DNA of 64,000 bases from G965215225 sp965215225 (GTDB taxonomy: Bacteria; Pseudomonadota; Gammaproteobacteria; CBDBNL01; JAAOII01). The DNA is taken from assembly GCA_965215225.1 (NCBI GenBank), contig OZ244039.1, forward strand, positions 620,001 through 684,000. The letters run 5' to 3'. Position numbers and translations under genes: made by a program. The notes beneath the pieces are model-generated. The model did not search any database. It saw only the letters and a list, made by a program, of their open reading frames with translations, and was not told the DNA's origin. Below are positions 18,667 through 28,170 of the stretch, piece after piece (position 1 is the stretch's first letter; each line of letters opens with the position of its first letter).

Positions 18667-20523
18667 TTATTTAGCCAAGAGGTTAAACTCTTTATTCTTT
18701 TTTAGCTCGGCATGGTTTCCTTGTGCTTCTATGATTCCATCTTTCATCACAATAATCAGGTCGCAATTCTTTATGACATCTATTCTATGGGTCACTATGA
18801 TTAGGGTTTTATCTTTCATCATCTCATAAATATTTGCCATGATCTTTCGTTCGGTCTTTTTATCAAGCGAGCTGGTTGCCTCGTCTAGCACCAGCACATT
18901 AGGTTGGTTGTAAAGTGAGCGGGCAATGACTAGTCTTTGCTTCTGCCCGCCGCTGAGTTTTGTATCTGTCACATCCAGGGTGGTGTGAACTCCCTGAGGC
19001 AGCTCATTGACAAATTTCAATGATTCGGTAGCGGCCAGAACCTGTCTTGCCAGTGCTTCATCTACTTGTTCTCCTTCGCTAACCAATGAGATGTTTTCCA
19101 ATACCGATAGCTTGAGTAGGATGAGATTCTGAGACACATAGCCTAAATTATCTTGCCAAGCTCTTGTTAATGATGGAGTCAATGTCTTATCATCAATGAG
19201 AATTCGGCCTTCTTGTGGTCGTAACATTCCTATGAGTATGCGCAACAGGGTTGTCTTGCCGGAACCAGATTCACCACAGATGCCAACTTTCATACCTTGG
19301 TTAATTGTCAGATTGATGTTTTTTAGCACCTGAGGGCTTTGTTTTGCTCTGGTATATTTGCATGAAACTTTCTCAAATCTTAGCTGTTTCTTAAATGGGA
19401 GAGGGTTGGGCACATGGGTCTGGTAGGATACTTCTTGCCTCAATGCAGGTAATAGATCATCGGCTGAAGCATCAAAAAGGACAATACCCTGTTTTAGTTG
19501 AGAATATATTGAGAATAATTGATTCCCCTGAGGGGCAACCCGGTATAGGATTACCATAAAAACAGTGACTCTTGTCAGATCCGCATCTGAGAAAGCTAGT
19601 AAAACATAGCTGACAATAGCTATTAGGGTAGAAAATATCAGTATCTCTCCTAGGGGACTAAAGAGCATTTGAATTAGAGATATTTTCATCTTTGCCTCTT
19701 GGGTTCTTTTCAATGTATCTCTGAATATCTTGGAGAAAATATTCTCTTTGCCTAGTATTTGAATATATTCTCTTGCCAGCAAGGATTCGAGCATCTTGCT
19801 ATGGCGTTTTAAGTTCTCCTGGTCTATTATTTTAGACAATTTGGTTAGCCTATAGCGGGTAGCATAGAAGGAGATGGTCAGAAAGAGCGCCACTGGAGTG
19901 ACCGCGGCAATGATTAAGATAGGATCAGCAAGAAAAAGAATGAATAGTCCAATCGCTATATACATCAAAGTATTGATCAGTTGCAAGAAAGGGTTGATAA
20001 ACTGACTTAATATGCCAGGCAGGCGGCGGGTTACATTATGAAGAATATCGGTTAGATTTTTTTCATCGGCAAAGAGAACATTTTGACGAATATAGTAGTG
20101 GAACAAGTTGGATTCATAGTAGAGTCTTAGAGCCATTTGTAATCTCATCCTGGCATAGTGGGCAAGCACCTGAAAAAGACGGGATAGAATTAATATTAGG
20201 ATAGAAGAGGTTGCTAGGAATAGAACAAAATTGAAAGAGGTGTGTTCGGTGACCAGATCATAGAGTGCTTTCATCCACCAGGTCTTAAGACTTGCTTCGC
20301 GCGAAACCGCATAGTTTATGAAAGGCACTATAGCAAGAGATCCTATTAAGTAAATTGCATAGCCACTGAGCTGGACAAGTTGTAACAGGAAGATCTTGAA
20401 GCGCATAGTCCTATCCAGCGCGCGTGCAAATGAGTATAAGCGATAGGTTAAGGCATAAAGAGAGTGCCAGTTGATAATTAATCGCTTACCCCAGCTTATC
20501 AGAAGCCGTTGATAGTTTTTCAC
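18667..20523 (-). CDS. ABC exporter, fused membrane and ATPase domains (lipid/oligosaccharide flippase type)
   Basis: Half-transporter with an N-terminal six-TM domain (about residues 40-320) and a C-terminal nucleotide-binding domain. Walker A GESGSGKTT, Q-loop GYVSQN, signature LSGGQKQRLVIARSL, Walker B NVLVLDEATSSLD and H-loop IVTHRID are all intact. The overall layout (618 aa) resembles PglK and MsbA-like flippases of lipid-linked glycans. Location next to a glycosyltransferase, with the GT4 transferase about 13 kb away, makes a glycolipid substrate plausible, but specificity is not demonstrated. Confidence 0.85.
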   Translation of the reverse strand: MKNYQRLLISWGKRLIINWHSLYALTYRLYSFARALDRTMRFKIFLLQLVQLSGYAIYLIGSLAIVPFINYAVSREASLKTWWMKALYDLVTEHTSFNFVLFLATSSILILILSRLFQVLAHYARMRLQMALRLYYESNLFHYYIRQNVLFADEKNLTDILHNVTRRLPGILSQFINPFLQLINTLMYIAIGLFILFLADPILIIAAVTPVALFLTISFYATRYRLTKLSKIIDQENLKRHSKMLESLLAREYIQILGKENIFSKIFRDTLKRTQEAKMKISLIQMLFSPLGEILIFSTLIAIVSYVLLAFSDADLTRVTVFMVILYRVAPQGNQLFSIYSQLKQGIVLFDASADDLLPALRQEVSYQTHVPNPLPFKKQLRFEKVSCKYTRAKQSPQVLKNINLTINQGMKVGICGESGSGKTTLLRILIGMLRPQEGRILIDDKTLTPSLTRAWQDNLGYVSQNLILLKLSVLENISLVSEGEQVDEALARQVLAATESLKFVNELPQGVHTTLDVTDTKLSGGQKQRLVIARSLYNQPNVLVLDEATSSLDKKTERKIMANIYEMMKDKTLIIVTHRIDVIKNCDLIIVMKDGIIEAQGNHAELKKNKEFNLLAK

Positions 20524-20635
20524 TACTTAGTATTTGGACTCAATGTTTGCTTGAATGCTGCTGCCACTGTTTTGATAAAATATAGTCATTATAAAGAGAA
20601 TTATCACCCCCTAAGGACACAATGAGCAAGAGAAT

Positions 20636-21589
20636 ATGCTAATTAGTATTGCACCTATGGTTGGCTATTCCACTAGACCCATGAGATACCTATGGCGCCA
20701 ACTCTCACCAGATTGTCTGTTATATACGGAAATGAGAACGGCCGGCTCCATTCTATATGGCAATCAAGAGGAACTATTGGGCTATGAGGCGAGTCAAAAA
20801 CCCCTGGTATTACAGCTTGCCGACCATTCTCCTAAGCGATTGTCTCTGGCTGCCCGTATAGGTGAAGACTATGGCTATGATGAGATTAATATTAATATAG
20901 GCTGTCCCAGTCAGGCAGCCCAGCAAGGCAATTTTGGCGTCTGTTTGCTGAAACAGCCTGAGGTGGTAGAGAATTGTATTATAGCTATGCAGGATGCAAC
21001 TAGCTTGCCTATTACGGTAAAGACCCGTTTGGGGGTGGATGATCATGATTCTTTTGCCCAGCTCCATGAATTTACCGCCAAAATGGTGAGGGCAAATGTT
21101 GCCAGACTGGTAATTCATGCCCGCTTGGCCTGGTTAAAAGGGCTCAATCCTCATCAAAACCGCACCAAACCGCCATTGAAACATGAATGGGTATATAGGC
21201 TTAAGGAGTCTTTTCCAAATCTTGCTATAGTCATAAATGGCGGCATATCCTCTTTAGCAGCAATAGAATATGCTTTGACAAGAACCGATGGGGTAATGCT
21301 TGGTAGAGAGGCATACCAAAACCCTATGTTCATCCAGCAAATTAGCGCCAAGATCTATAACCGGACAGCTACTATTTCTCGTTATGAGCTGGTGGAACTC
21401 ATGCTTGATTATGCCCATTGTCGTTATAGGGACAAGCAAGAGCCTTTTCGTTATACTGGCAAGCATCTGCTACACTTATATAAAGGCATAAGAGGGGCAA
21501 ACAAGTATAGACAGAAGATGAACTATCTTCTAGGTCAAGCCCGCCCGCCTGATTTTACTCAACTCAAGCCCTATCTACCAATGATATAA
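20636..21589 (+). CDS. dusA: tRNA-dihydrouridine synthase, DusA type
   Basis: FMN-dependent reductase that makes dihydrouridine in the tRNA D-loop. N-terminal SIAPMVGYSTRPMRYLWRQL and LLYTEMRTAGSI identify the DusA branch. The catalytic Cys is in NIGCPSQ through FGVCLLKQPEVV (about residue 103), and the FMN phosphate site is INGGISS. Length 317 aa. The ATG at 20636 overlaps a six-codon frame starting at 20622 that has an AAGGA upstream; this could be a coupled micro-leader or chance. Confidence 0.92.
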   Translation: MLISIAPMVGYSTRPMRYLWRQLSPDCLLYTEMRTAGSILYGNQEELLGYEASQKPLVLQLADHSPKRLSLAARIGEDYGYDEININIGCPSQAAQQGNFGVCLLKQPEVVENCIIAMQDATSLPITVKTRLGVDDHDSFAQLHEFTAKMVRANVARLVIHARLAWLKGLNPHQNRTKPPLKHEWVYRLKESFPNLAIVINGGISSLAAIEYALTRTDGVMLGREAYQNPMFIQQISAKIYNRTATISRYELVELMLDYAHCRYRDKQEPFRYTGKHLLHLYKGIRGANKYRQKMNYLLGQARPPDFTQLKPYLPMI

Positions 21590-21650
21590 TGAACCCAATG
21601 ATTTCAGCTCCCTTTGTTGTCTTAGTTAAAACTTCTAGTCTCTCTTTGTT

Positions 21651-22316
21651 ATGCCAATAAATCAGGGTATTGGTATGACTTCGGTCCGCACCCGTCTTAG
21701 ATTAATCCAAACCCTAAGAGCGGAAGGAATCAAAAATGAGGAGGTGCTGGCGGCAATGGAGAAGATACCTCGTCATCTCTTTGTTGATAGTGCTATTAGT
21801 CATAGAGCCTATGAGAATTGCGCCTTACCTATAAAGCTAGGACAGACCATCTCTCAGCCCTTTACTGTGGCAAGAATTACCGAACTGCTTTTATCGGGCC
21901 TAGAAGAGGTTGGCGGCCAGCGTCATAAGGTATTGGAAATAGGCAGTGGTAGTGGCTATCAGGCGGCGGTTCTTTCCCTTCTTTTTGATAGGGTCTATGG
22001 CATTGAACGAATTGCCGAGCTATTTAAGAGCGGGCAATCTAATTTGGCAAGAATGGCCAATATTCAGCTGCTTCACAAGGACGGTAATGAGGGCTGGGAG
22101 GGAGCAGCGCCTTTTGATGGGATCATTATTTCGGCTGCAACCAAGGAGCACCCCGAACAGCTTTTGGCACAACTGGGTCAGCGAGGTTCGATGGTTTTCC
22201 CTTATGGGGGAAGGGGACAGCAGCGGCTGCGCCTCATTAAATATCAAGGTGGCAGGCTCACTAGTCAAGATTACGACTATGTTCTGTTCGTTCCATTGCT
22301 GAGCGGTAAGATATGA
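21651..22316 (+). CDS. pcm: Protein-L-isoaspartate O-methyltransferase
   Basis: Repairs isomerised Asp/Asn residues by SAM-dependent methylation. The family motif ENCALPIKLGQTISQPFTVARI and the SAM-binding VLEIGSGSGYQAAVLS (about residues 99-114) are clear. Length 221 aa. It overlaps the next gene by 4 bases. In many gammaproteobacteria pcm lies in surE-pcm-nlpD-rpoS; here surE and rpoS are missing, but an nlpD-like gene follows two genes later. Confidence 0.94.
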   Translation: MPINQGIGMTSVRTRLRLIQTLRAEGIKNEEVLAAMEKIPRHLFVDSAISHRAYENCALPIKLGQTISQPFTVARITELLLSGLEEVGGQRHKVLEIGSGSGYQAAVLSLLFDRVYGIERIAELFKSGQSNLARMANIQLLHKDGNEGWEGAAPFDGIIISAATKEHPEQLLAQLGQRGSMVFPYGGRGQQRLRLIKYQGGRLTSQDYDYVLFVPLLSGKI

Positions 22317-23179
22317 GATATGGACTCTTGTATCTTAAGGGCCTAGCAATGGGATTGGCGGATCTGGTGCCGGGCATCTCAGGCGGAACCATAGCAGTGC
22401 TTGTAGGCATCTACCAGCGGCTCATTACTGCTTTGACGAAATTGAACTGGCATTTCTTAATTGCGCTTGTATCCTTGGATCTGAATAGATTAAAGCAAAA
22501 CCATGACATGGTATTTTTGCTTGTTTTAGCAAGTGGTGTCCTAAGCGGGATAGTCATAGGAGCGCCGATTATTCATCATCTGTTAGATTCTTACCGTCCG
22601 CTAGTCTATGCTTTTTTCGCTGGGCTGATATGTGCCTCCTTAGTCACTATGATTGATAAGAATTTAAGGCTGGGTTTCTTTGTTCTAGGTATTGGGGCGG
22701 GTCTATTGCTCTTGGTTGATAGTGGCCTGGTGCTGAGCTTTACGTTACTGAATATATTTCTGGCTGGTAGTATTGCAGTTTGTGCTATGATACTGCCGGG
22801 CATTTCCGGTAGCTTTATCTTGTTGGTTTTGGGTATCTATCAGCCTCTTCTTGGCGCATTGGTTTCTTTGGATATAGTCAAGATCCTGGCATTTGTTCTC
22901 GGCGCTTTGATTGGCTTGCTCTTATTTAGTAGGCTGATTCATCTCATGCTAAGACATTATCCCAATCAGGTTATGAGTCTGTTATTGGGAATGATTGGTG
23001 GTTCTTTGGCCAGCCTATGGCCCTGGCAGAAGGTGGGCTATGGACTTATCTCGCCGTTTGCTTATACTCAGCTTACCGCAGAAGACGACTACTTAATTCT
23101 TAGTTGCATTCTCTTTATTCTTGGCTGGGCGGCAATCTTTTTGTTGAGTCTCTTAGTCCCCAGACGGATTAACCCATGA
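22313..23179 (+). CDS. popT: DUF368 polytopic membrane protein, PopT-type undecaprenyl-phosphate translocase
   Basis: DUF368 proteins have been reported to translocate the C55 undecaprenyl-phosphate carrier back to the cytoplasmic face. The sequence has the family signature KGLAMGLADLVPGISGGTIA at residues 9-28 and a second internal repeat MILPGISGSFILLVLGIYQP (about 158-177), reflecting the inverted two-fold topology. 288 aa with about 8-9 membrane segments. Overlaps of 4 bases on both sides couple it to pcm and the nlpD-like gene, an arrangement that links carrier recycling with a cell-wall hydrolase activator. The family call is strong; the transport role is inferred from the family. Confidence 0.85.
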   Translation: MRYGLLYLKGLAMGLADLVPGISGGTIAVLVGIYQRLITALTKLNWHFLIALVSLDLNRLKQNHDMVFLLVLASGVLSGIVIGAPIIHHLLDSYRPLVYAFFAGLICASLVTMIDKNLRLGFFVLGIGAGLLLLVDSGLVLSFTLLNIFLAGSIAVCAMILPGISGSFILLVLGIYQPLLGALVSLDIVKILAFVLGALIGLLLFSRLIHLMLRHYPNQVMSLLLGMIGGSLASLWPWQKVGYGLISPFAYTQLTAEDDYLILSCILFILGWAAIFLLSLLVPRRINP

Positions 23180-23916
23180 AAGTCTTCTATTTCTTATTGT
23201 TTAGCCTGGCTGTTGTTTTACTTGGCCCATCTTGTGCTAGCTCACAAATAACGAAGACTACTGAGGATGGGGTAGAGATTGTTTATCTTACTCCGCCCCC
23301 ATCTCCGCCTCCATCTCCATCTCCATCGGCCGAGCTGCTCCCAGCTACCTATGAAGTTAAAAAGGGAGATACTCTCTTTACTATTGCACGTCAATTTGAC
23401 CTGGACTATCGTGAACTGGCAAAGCACAATGATATAGGAGAAAATTATATCATTGTGCCAGGTCAAGTTTTGTACCTCACTGATAGGACATCTGAGGAAG
23501 AGAAGGACTTGGCTCAGCTTGGGACTACTGAAAAACTAGAGGAACTTAAGTGGGTCTGGCCGGTACCTCCTAATCAAGAATTTCACTATAGCCAAAATCA
23601 AAAAGGGCTTGATATCAATACTGAAGTTGGCGGCTATACCCTGGCGGCTGCCGATGGCGAGATAGTCTATGCGGGAGAAGAGTTGGAAGAATATGGTCAA
23701 TTGGTATTGATTAGCCATGGCCAAAAGTATCTTAGTGTTTATGGTCATAATGGAGAGATTCTTGCTAAAGAGGGGCAGAAGGTTAGTCGTGGAGAGAGAA
23801 TTGCCCGCCCAACTATTCAGGACAACAAAGCCTATCTATACTTTGAAATTCGCTTAGGGGGCGAAAGTATCGACCCGCTTTCGCTGTTGCCCCGCCTTAA
23901 AAGCGCAGATTTCTAA
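23176..23916 (+). CDS. nlpD: NlpD-like LysM/LytM lipoprotein, amidase activator
   Basis: Envelope protein thought to bind peptidoglycan and activate cell-separation amidases. N-terminal signal with a loose lipobox ending GPSC (about residue 20), a short Pro/Ser linker, a LysM domain (YEVKKGDTLFTIARQF, about residues 59-103), and a C-terminal LytM/M23 domain (about 125-240). The LytM zinc ligands are replaced: QKGLDIN stands for HxGxD and AYLYFEIR for HLHFEIR. A non-enzymatic activator like NlpD/EnvC is therefore expected, not an endopeptidase. 246 aa, shorter than E. coli NlpD (379). Overlaps yhdP by 20 bases at the 3' ends. Confidence 0.85.
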   Translation: MKVFYFLLFSLAVVLLGPSCASSQITKTTEDGVEIVYLTPPPSPPPSPSPSAELLPATYEVKKGDTLFTIARQFDLDYRELAKHNDIGENYIIVPGQVLYLTDRTSEEEKDLAQLGTTEKLEELKWVWPVPPNQEFHYSQNQKGLDINTEVGGYTLAAADGEIVYAGEELEEYGQLVLISHGQKYLSVYGHNGEILAKEGQKVSRGERIARPTIQDNKAYLYFEIRLGGESIDPLSLLPRLKSADF

Positions 23917-26900
23917 GGGGTTGGTCAATGTCCATTCTTTCCTCTAGTTCTTCCATGGACAATTCTTTTCCTTGTATATCGCTTACCCTAGTGAGACGTA
24001 TTTCTGGCTGGCGAATGGAACCCCTAACCTCATAGGTTGCTGAGCTAAATTGAGTCAAAAAGTCGCTCCCGGCAATATCCAAAGATAGTAGTAGAGGGGT
24101 CAGGGTCGAGAAACCTAACAGCAATGCGGTTAAGGGAAGTGTCTTGGTTATGGGGGAAGATACAACCATTTGATAGTTCAAAGAGCGATTTACTAGATCA
24201 TAATAGCCACTGGCAAGGACTTCGGCAAAAGAAAATTCCCCAATCGCATTGTTCTTTATAGTTAATTTGCCATCCATCAGAAGCATTTCACCACTTATTG
24301 AATCAAAGGCAAGATTTGTTTCAGAGATATCGCTAAAATCGCCGCGCAATCTCCTTTGTAGGTTGGCTAGATTTAGCAAGTCAAACAGATTGGTTAGCAA
24401 AGTGGTTTGTTGACCGGCAAGCAGACCGTCTCTTAGGTCCAGATCTATATTTCCCGTGATATCTTCTCTCCAATTAGCAAATGCGTCATTTGTTCCTTCC
24501 CATACTAGATTGACTGTGAGAGACATATTTGCGCTTTCAGCTATAGAGCCTAAAGGCTTAGCTATTTTGCCTTGGCTAGAAAGACCTAGTTCAATGTGAC
24601 TATCTCTTGGTGATAAGCGCTCCCATCTCAACGCCAGGTTTACTGGAATGCCTGTTTCTGCTGGAGTTCCTATTAGAGTTTTGGCATTGATATTCATTTG
24701 GTTGTTGGTGAACTCTATGATTAGGTTTGCCTCTCCCAGTGGGTTGTCGCTATAGACTATATAGGGTAATGAGATAGTTATGTCTGGCATAGAAGCAAAG
24801 TCAAAGGAGGGAAGCTTGTCGGGCAAGCTAGTGCTCCTATTAGTTGAACGAGATGGAGCAAGGTGAAGATATGAAATATCAATGTAGCTAGTAGCTGGGT
24901 CAAGCAAGAATCTACTAATCATGTGATGATGAGAGAAGGAGACCCAGGGATCCTGACGCGAATCATAATTTAGGTTAACATCCTGATAGAGCCTGTTTTG
25001 CCATTCTAATTTTTTGACAGCTATATGCCAGAAAGGCATGTTTTGTTGCAATCTCAACAGCAACGGCATGATTTGAGCTGCGGTGGTATCTTCTGGTTGT
25101 TGTTGAGATGAGGCTATGGTTTCTCCCCATGCCGTAAGGTTGAGACTGTCTAAATTGACAATTAGGGCTGAGGTGCCTTGATGGTTTATAGTTGAGTTGA
25201 AACTGACAAATACTTCTTGAGTGCCAGTATCCTTATATAGCCAATTCAGTTGGCCTATGTTGGCGAAATCCATTTGGTGGCGAATTCCCGCTGAGGTGTC
25301 TAGGCGGTAGGAAATTGGCACAAGGGCAGCTGGTGTTTTTTGGAAGGGGGCAGGCAATTTGATTGCACTTCCTTTCAGAGAAGAATTAACCTCAACTCGG
25401 TCAAACATCAAGGATCCATTGATTGGCCGACTGAGATCAACGGTAAAGTGGCTCTTGCCTCTTATATAGTCGCTGTAGGCTTGTAGCTGAGCTGGAATAT
25501 AGTCAGTAGAGTTTATTTCTCCTATTAGTTTGAGGTGGTTTCTTTTGTTTGTGTTGTAAAAACTTCCCACTAATTCTTCATCGCCTAGCTTAGTGATCAC
25601 TGAGCCGCTATAGCCTCTTTCCAGTGAAAAACCTACTCTTCCCCTTCCTTGTTCTAGTGGATTGATGAGAAAAGGGGTTTGTATCCTAGCGTCTTTAATT
25701 GAGGTGGCGAAAGACATGTCTTCCAACTGGCTATTTTTCAGATCATAACTCAATTGCCAATCGCCGTTAAATTTCCCTTCTAGTTCCCACCCAGTGAGGG
25801 AATCTGACGTTAGGCCAGCATACCTCATCAATAGAACCACAAGTGCAGCCGCCGAAGTATCGCCGGATCCTTTAAGATGGAGGTGAGATTCCTTGAGATT
25901 TAGACGAGAGGCTGCTTTGTTCATGGTTGTTATCCTGTTTATCTTGCCGCCAGAAGGCAAAACCACAGCTAGGTCTTCTTTGTCAAGAAGGATGAGAGCC
26001 TGCTTGGTTGTCAGAGCAGGCATACCAAGCGAATAGTCAAAGATAATATTCTCCATATCCACCAATAACTCAAAAAGGGTTTGACTAGAATCGAAGTCTT
26101 GCAGGCTACCATGAATTGCCATGGCTGCCTCAGCCACATCTCCTTGTTTTAAGGCTGTATCGAACCATTGAAGTAAATCCTGATTTATAATGAGGTCTGG
26201 TATATAGCCTTTGGCAAGATTTAGGGAGGAATTTTTTATCCCTATGACCAGATCTATATAATCATGCTCAAAAGGCACAATATGCATTGCCAAAGCCAGA
26301 CTTGCCTCTTGGCCCTCATTAAGAATATTATCAAGGTCGCCCACTAAGATGAGTTCTCCATCTGGTAACCAGTCCCAGGCGAAAAAGCCCTGGGCACGGG
26401 TGAATTCAAGAGGTTTGGTATAGAGATTGGCAAGATGGAGACTGGCTTGCCCGGCATCTAATTGCAGCCAGCCGCGGGCATCTTCTATATGTAACTTTCC
26501 GCTTAGCCCGGTTATGGCGGGCGTATTGAGATAGGAAGCCAGATCAACTCCATCAAGATAGACATTTAACACGAATGTAGGAATGTCCTCTTTCTTGGAG
26601 TTAATATCTATGTGTAGATCATGCAGCTCACCAGAGAGTTGGCGGTCGGCTATCTCAGCGCGAATAGCATCGTTTTCAATGAAAGGAACTATGAATGAAG
26701 CAAAGTGGCCGCCGTTAAGATGAGGAACGTGTATTTCATATGAAGAAGAATGCTTTATTACCGAACTATTATGAAAGGCCAGTTCCTTGCCAGCATAGCT
26801 AAAAGAAGTATGTTCGCTATACCATATCCATTCTTGATTTGGGTTATTGAGAAATGCTTCAAACTCACTCAGGATACGGACATTTGCCATGACAATGCCA

Positions 26901-27679
26901 TTGGTTAAAACAACCTTATCGAGGAACATATCCGCCGTTGCTGCCATTATTTCGCCATTGACAATATCTACCCATAAACGACCGCCCCCTTCCATAGCAT
27001 GTAAATTTGCTAAAGCCTCCTTAGTGTTTTGCGGAAGTGGAATGACATTGGCTATGTTTAACCAGTCCTCTGGCAAGACTAGGTTCTGCACCTCAATATA
27101 GAAACTGGCATTAATTGGAGACTCTCTCATCAAATGAATGTTGGACTTAATGGTTGCTAGAACCGCTTCTTCATAAGTAATATCCCCTCTTATTCCTATC
27201 AAATAGCTATGAGTTTGATGTCTAATCTGTGCTTTTTGCACCAATAGGCTGAGGGTAGGATCTTCTTGAGCAGAAAAGGTAAAATTGGTGAGTTGAATAT
27301 TAGGCAGAAGTCCGCCACTAGTCTGTGTTTGATTGCTCCCTAGCTTAGCAGCTCCATCGGCTAGGATGAGCTGATACAAATTCTCTCCGTTTAGATAAGC
27401 AATAGGCGTGATAATGATTGCCGCCTGAGCGGCTTCTAATGAGAACCCATCAGTGTTGAGGTTGATTCCTTGCAATCTCAGCCGCGGCGATGCTTCTTGC
27501 CAACTGAATTCTAAGCTTTCGATGTTAAGGCCAAATTCTGATACTAGTAGGTTGCGGTAAAAATTTTCATAGTGAGGAGAATTGGTTATTAAGACTAGAT
27601 TTAGTTGAAAGATGAAGAACAGAAAACAGACGATAGCAGCAATTGTCCAAATGAACCAGAAGAAGATAGCTCTAATCAC
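23897..27679 (-). CDS. yhdP: YhdP-family AsmA-like envelope protein
   Basis: Very long (1260 aa) inner-membrane-anchored protein with one N-terminal TM (about residues 5-30) and a periplasmic beta-rich body. The DUF3971 and AsmA-C-like regions and the C-terminal block ending in SATYEVRGSIRQPEIRL are typical. The length equals E. coli YhdP (1266 aa), one of the AsmA-like proteins implicated in phospholipid transport to the outer membrane. It directly follows mreD (1-base overlap), as in the known mreBCD-(maf-rng)-yhdP layout, but maf and rng are absent here. The role is inferred from family and context. Confidence 0.88.
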   Translation of the reverse strand: MIRAIFFWFIWTIAAIVCFLFFIFQLNLVLITNSPHYENFYRNLLVSEFGLNIESLEFSWQEASPRLRLQGINLNTDGFSLEAAQAAIIITPIAYLNGENLYQLILADGAAKLGSNQTQTSGGLLPNIQLTNFTFSAQEDPTLSLLVQKAQIRHQTHSYLIGIRGDITYEEAVLATIKSNIHLMRESPINASFYIEVQNLVLPEDWLNIANVIPLPQNTKEALANLHAMEGGGRLWVDIVNGEIMAATADMFLDKVVLTNGIVMANVRILSEFEAFLNNPNQEWIWYSEHTSFSYAGKELAFHNSSVIKHSSSYEIHVPHLNGGHFASFIVPFIENDAIRAEIADRQLSGELHDLHIDINSKKEDIPTFVLNVYLDGVDLASYLNTPAITGLSGKLHIEDARGWLQLDAGQASLHLANLYTKPLEFTRAQGFFAWDWLPDGELILVGDLDNILNEGQEASLALAMHIVPFEHDYIDLVIGIKNSSLNLAKGYIPDLIINQDLLQWFDTALKQGDVAEAAMAIHGSLQDFDSSQTLFELLVDMENIIFDYSLGMPALTTKQALILLDKEDLAVVLPSGGKINRITTMNKAASRLNLKESHLHLKGSGDTSAAALVVLLMRYAGLTSDSLTGWELEGKFNGDWQLSYDLKNSQLEDMSFATSIKDARIQTPFLINPLEQGRGRVGFSLERGYSGSVITKLGDEELVGSFYNTNKRNHLKLIGEINSTDYIPAQLQAYSDYIRGKSHFTVDLSRPINGSLMFDRVEVNSSLKGSAIKLPAPFQKTPAALVPISYRLDTSAGIRHQMDFANIGQLNWLYKDTGTQEVFVSFNSTINHQGTSALIVNLDSLNLTAWGETIASSQQQPEDTTAAQIMPLLLRLQQNMPFWHIAVKKLEWQNRLYQDVNLNYDSRQDPWVSFSHHHMISRFLLDPATSYIDISYLHLAPSRSTNRSTSLPDKLPSFDFASMPDITISLPYIVYSDNPLGEANLIIEFTNNQMNINAKTLIGTPAETGIPVNLALRWERLSPRDSHIELGLSSQGKIAKPLGSIAESANMSLTVNLVWEGTNDAFANWREDITGNIDLDLRDGLLAGQQTTLLTNLFDLLNLANLQRRLRGDFSDISETNLAFDSISGEMLLMDGKLTIKNNAIGEFSFAEVLASGYYDLVNRSLNYQMVVSSPITKTLPLTALLLGFSTLTPLLLSLDIAGSDFLTQFSSATYEVRGSIRQPEIRLTRVSDIQGKELSMEELEERMDIDQPLRNLRF

Positions 27680-28170
27680 TAGAGTTGATGAGGCCCAATT
27701 CTCTTATCTGCCAGCCAGCTTAGGCAGCACCATAGCAAAATAGAGCTTAGAACTGTGCCGAAAACCTTGGTGGTCTCAATAGAAAATAACAAATCCACAT
27801 TCCATCCGATTAGACTAATAGCTAGCTGATACAAGAATATTATGGCGGCAATGATCCATAGTCTGTCGGTAGCTGAATATTTTGTCAGGTTATTGTAAGA
27901 AAAGCTGATGATGAAGGAAGTAATAAGAAATAGCAATGCATGCTTGCCCAGTAATTCAGCAGTCCATACATCCATGAAGAGTCCAGTAAGCCAAGCGCTG
28001 CCTACACTAAAGACCTGAGGGTAGTAGACAGTGCAAAGGATTACTAGAATGAATACCCAAGCAGGGGAGAGCCAGGCATAGTTTCCCCATACGAGCTCAA
28101 AAGACTCAAGTATCATTGCTATCATAATAAACAATATCATGTATAGACGAGTTAGCCAGATACTACTCAT
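27679..28170 (-). CDS. mreD: Rod shape-determining protein MreD
   Basis: Small polytopic membrane protein (163 aa, about five TMs) of the elongasome. Sequence conservation in MreD is low, but the C-terminal pattern, size and position between mreC and yhdP support the call. Overlaps mreC by 4 bases and yhdP by 1 base. Confidence 0.85.
   Translation of the reverse strand: MSSIWLTRLYMILFIMIAMILESFELVWGNYAWLSPAWVFILVILCTVYYPQVFSVGSAWLTGLFMDVWTAELLGKHALLFLITSFIISFSYNNLTKYSATDRLWIIAAIIFLYQLAISLIGWNVDLLFSIETTKVFGTVLSSILLWCCLSWLADKRIGPHQL

Noticed and set aside
23176..23916. Active M23 endopeptidase
   Set aside because: The metal-binding His residues are replaced (QKGLDIN, YLYFEIR), so an activator role like NlpD/EnvC fits better.
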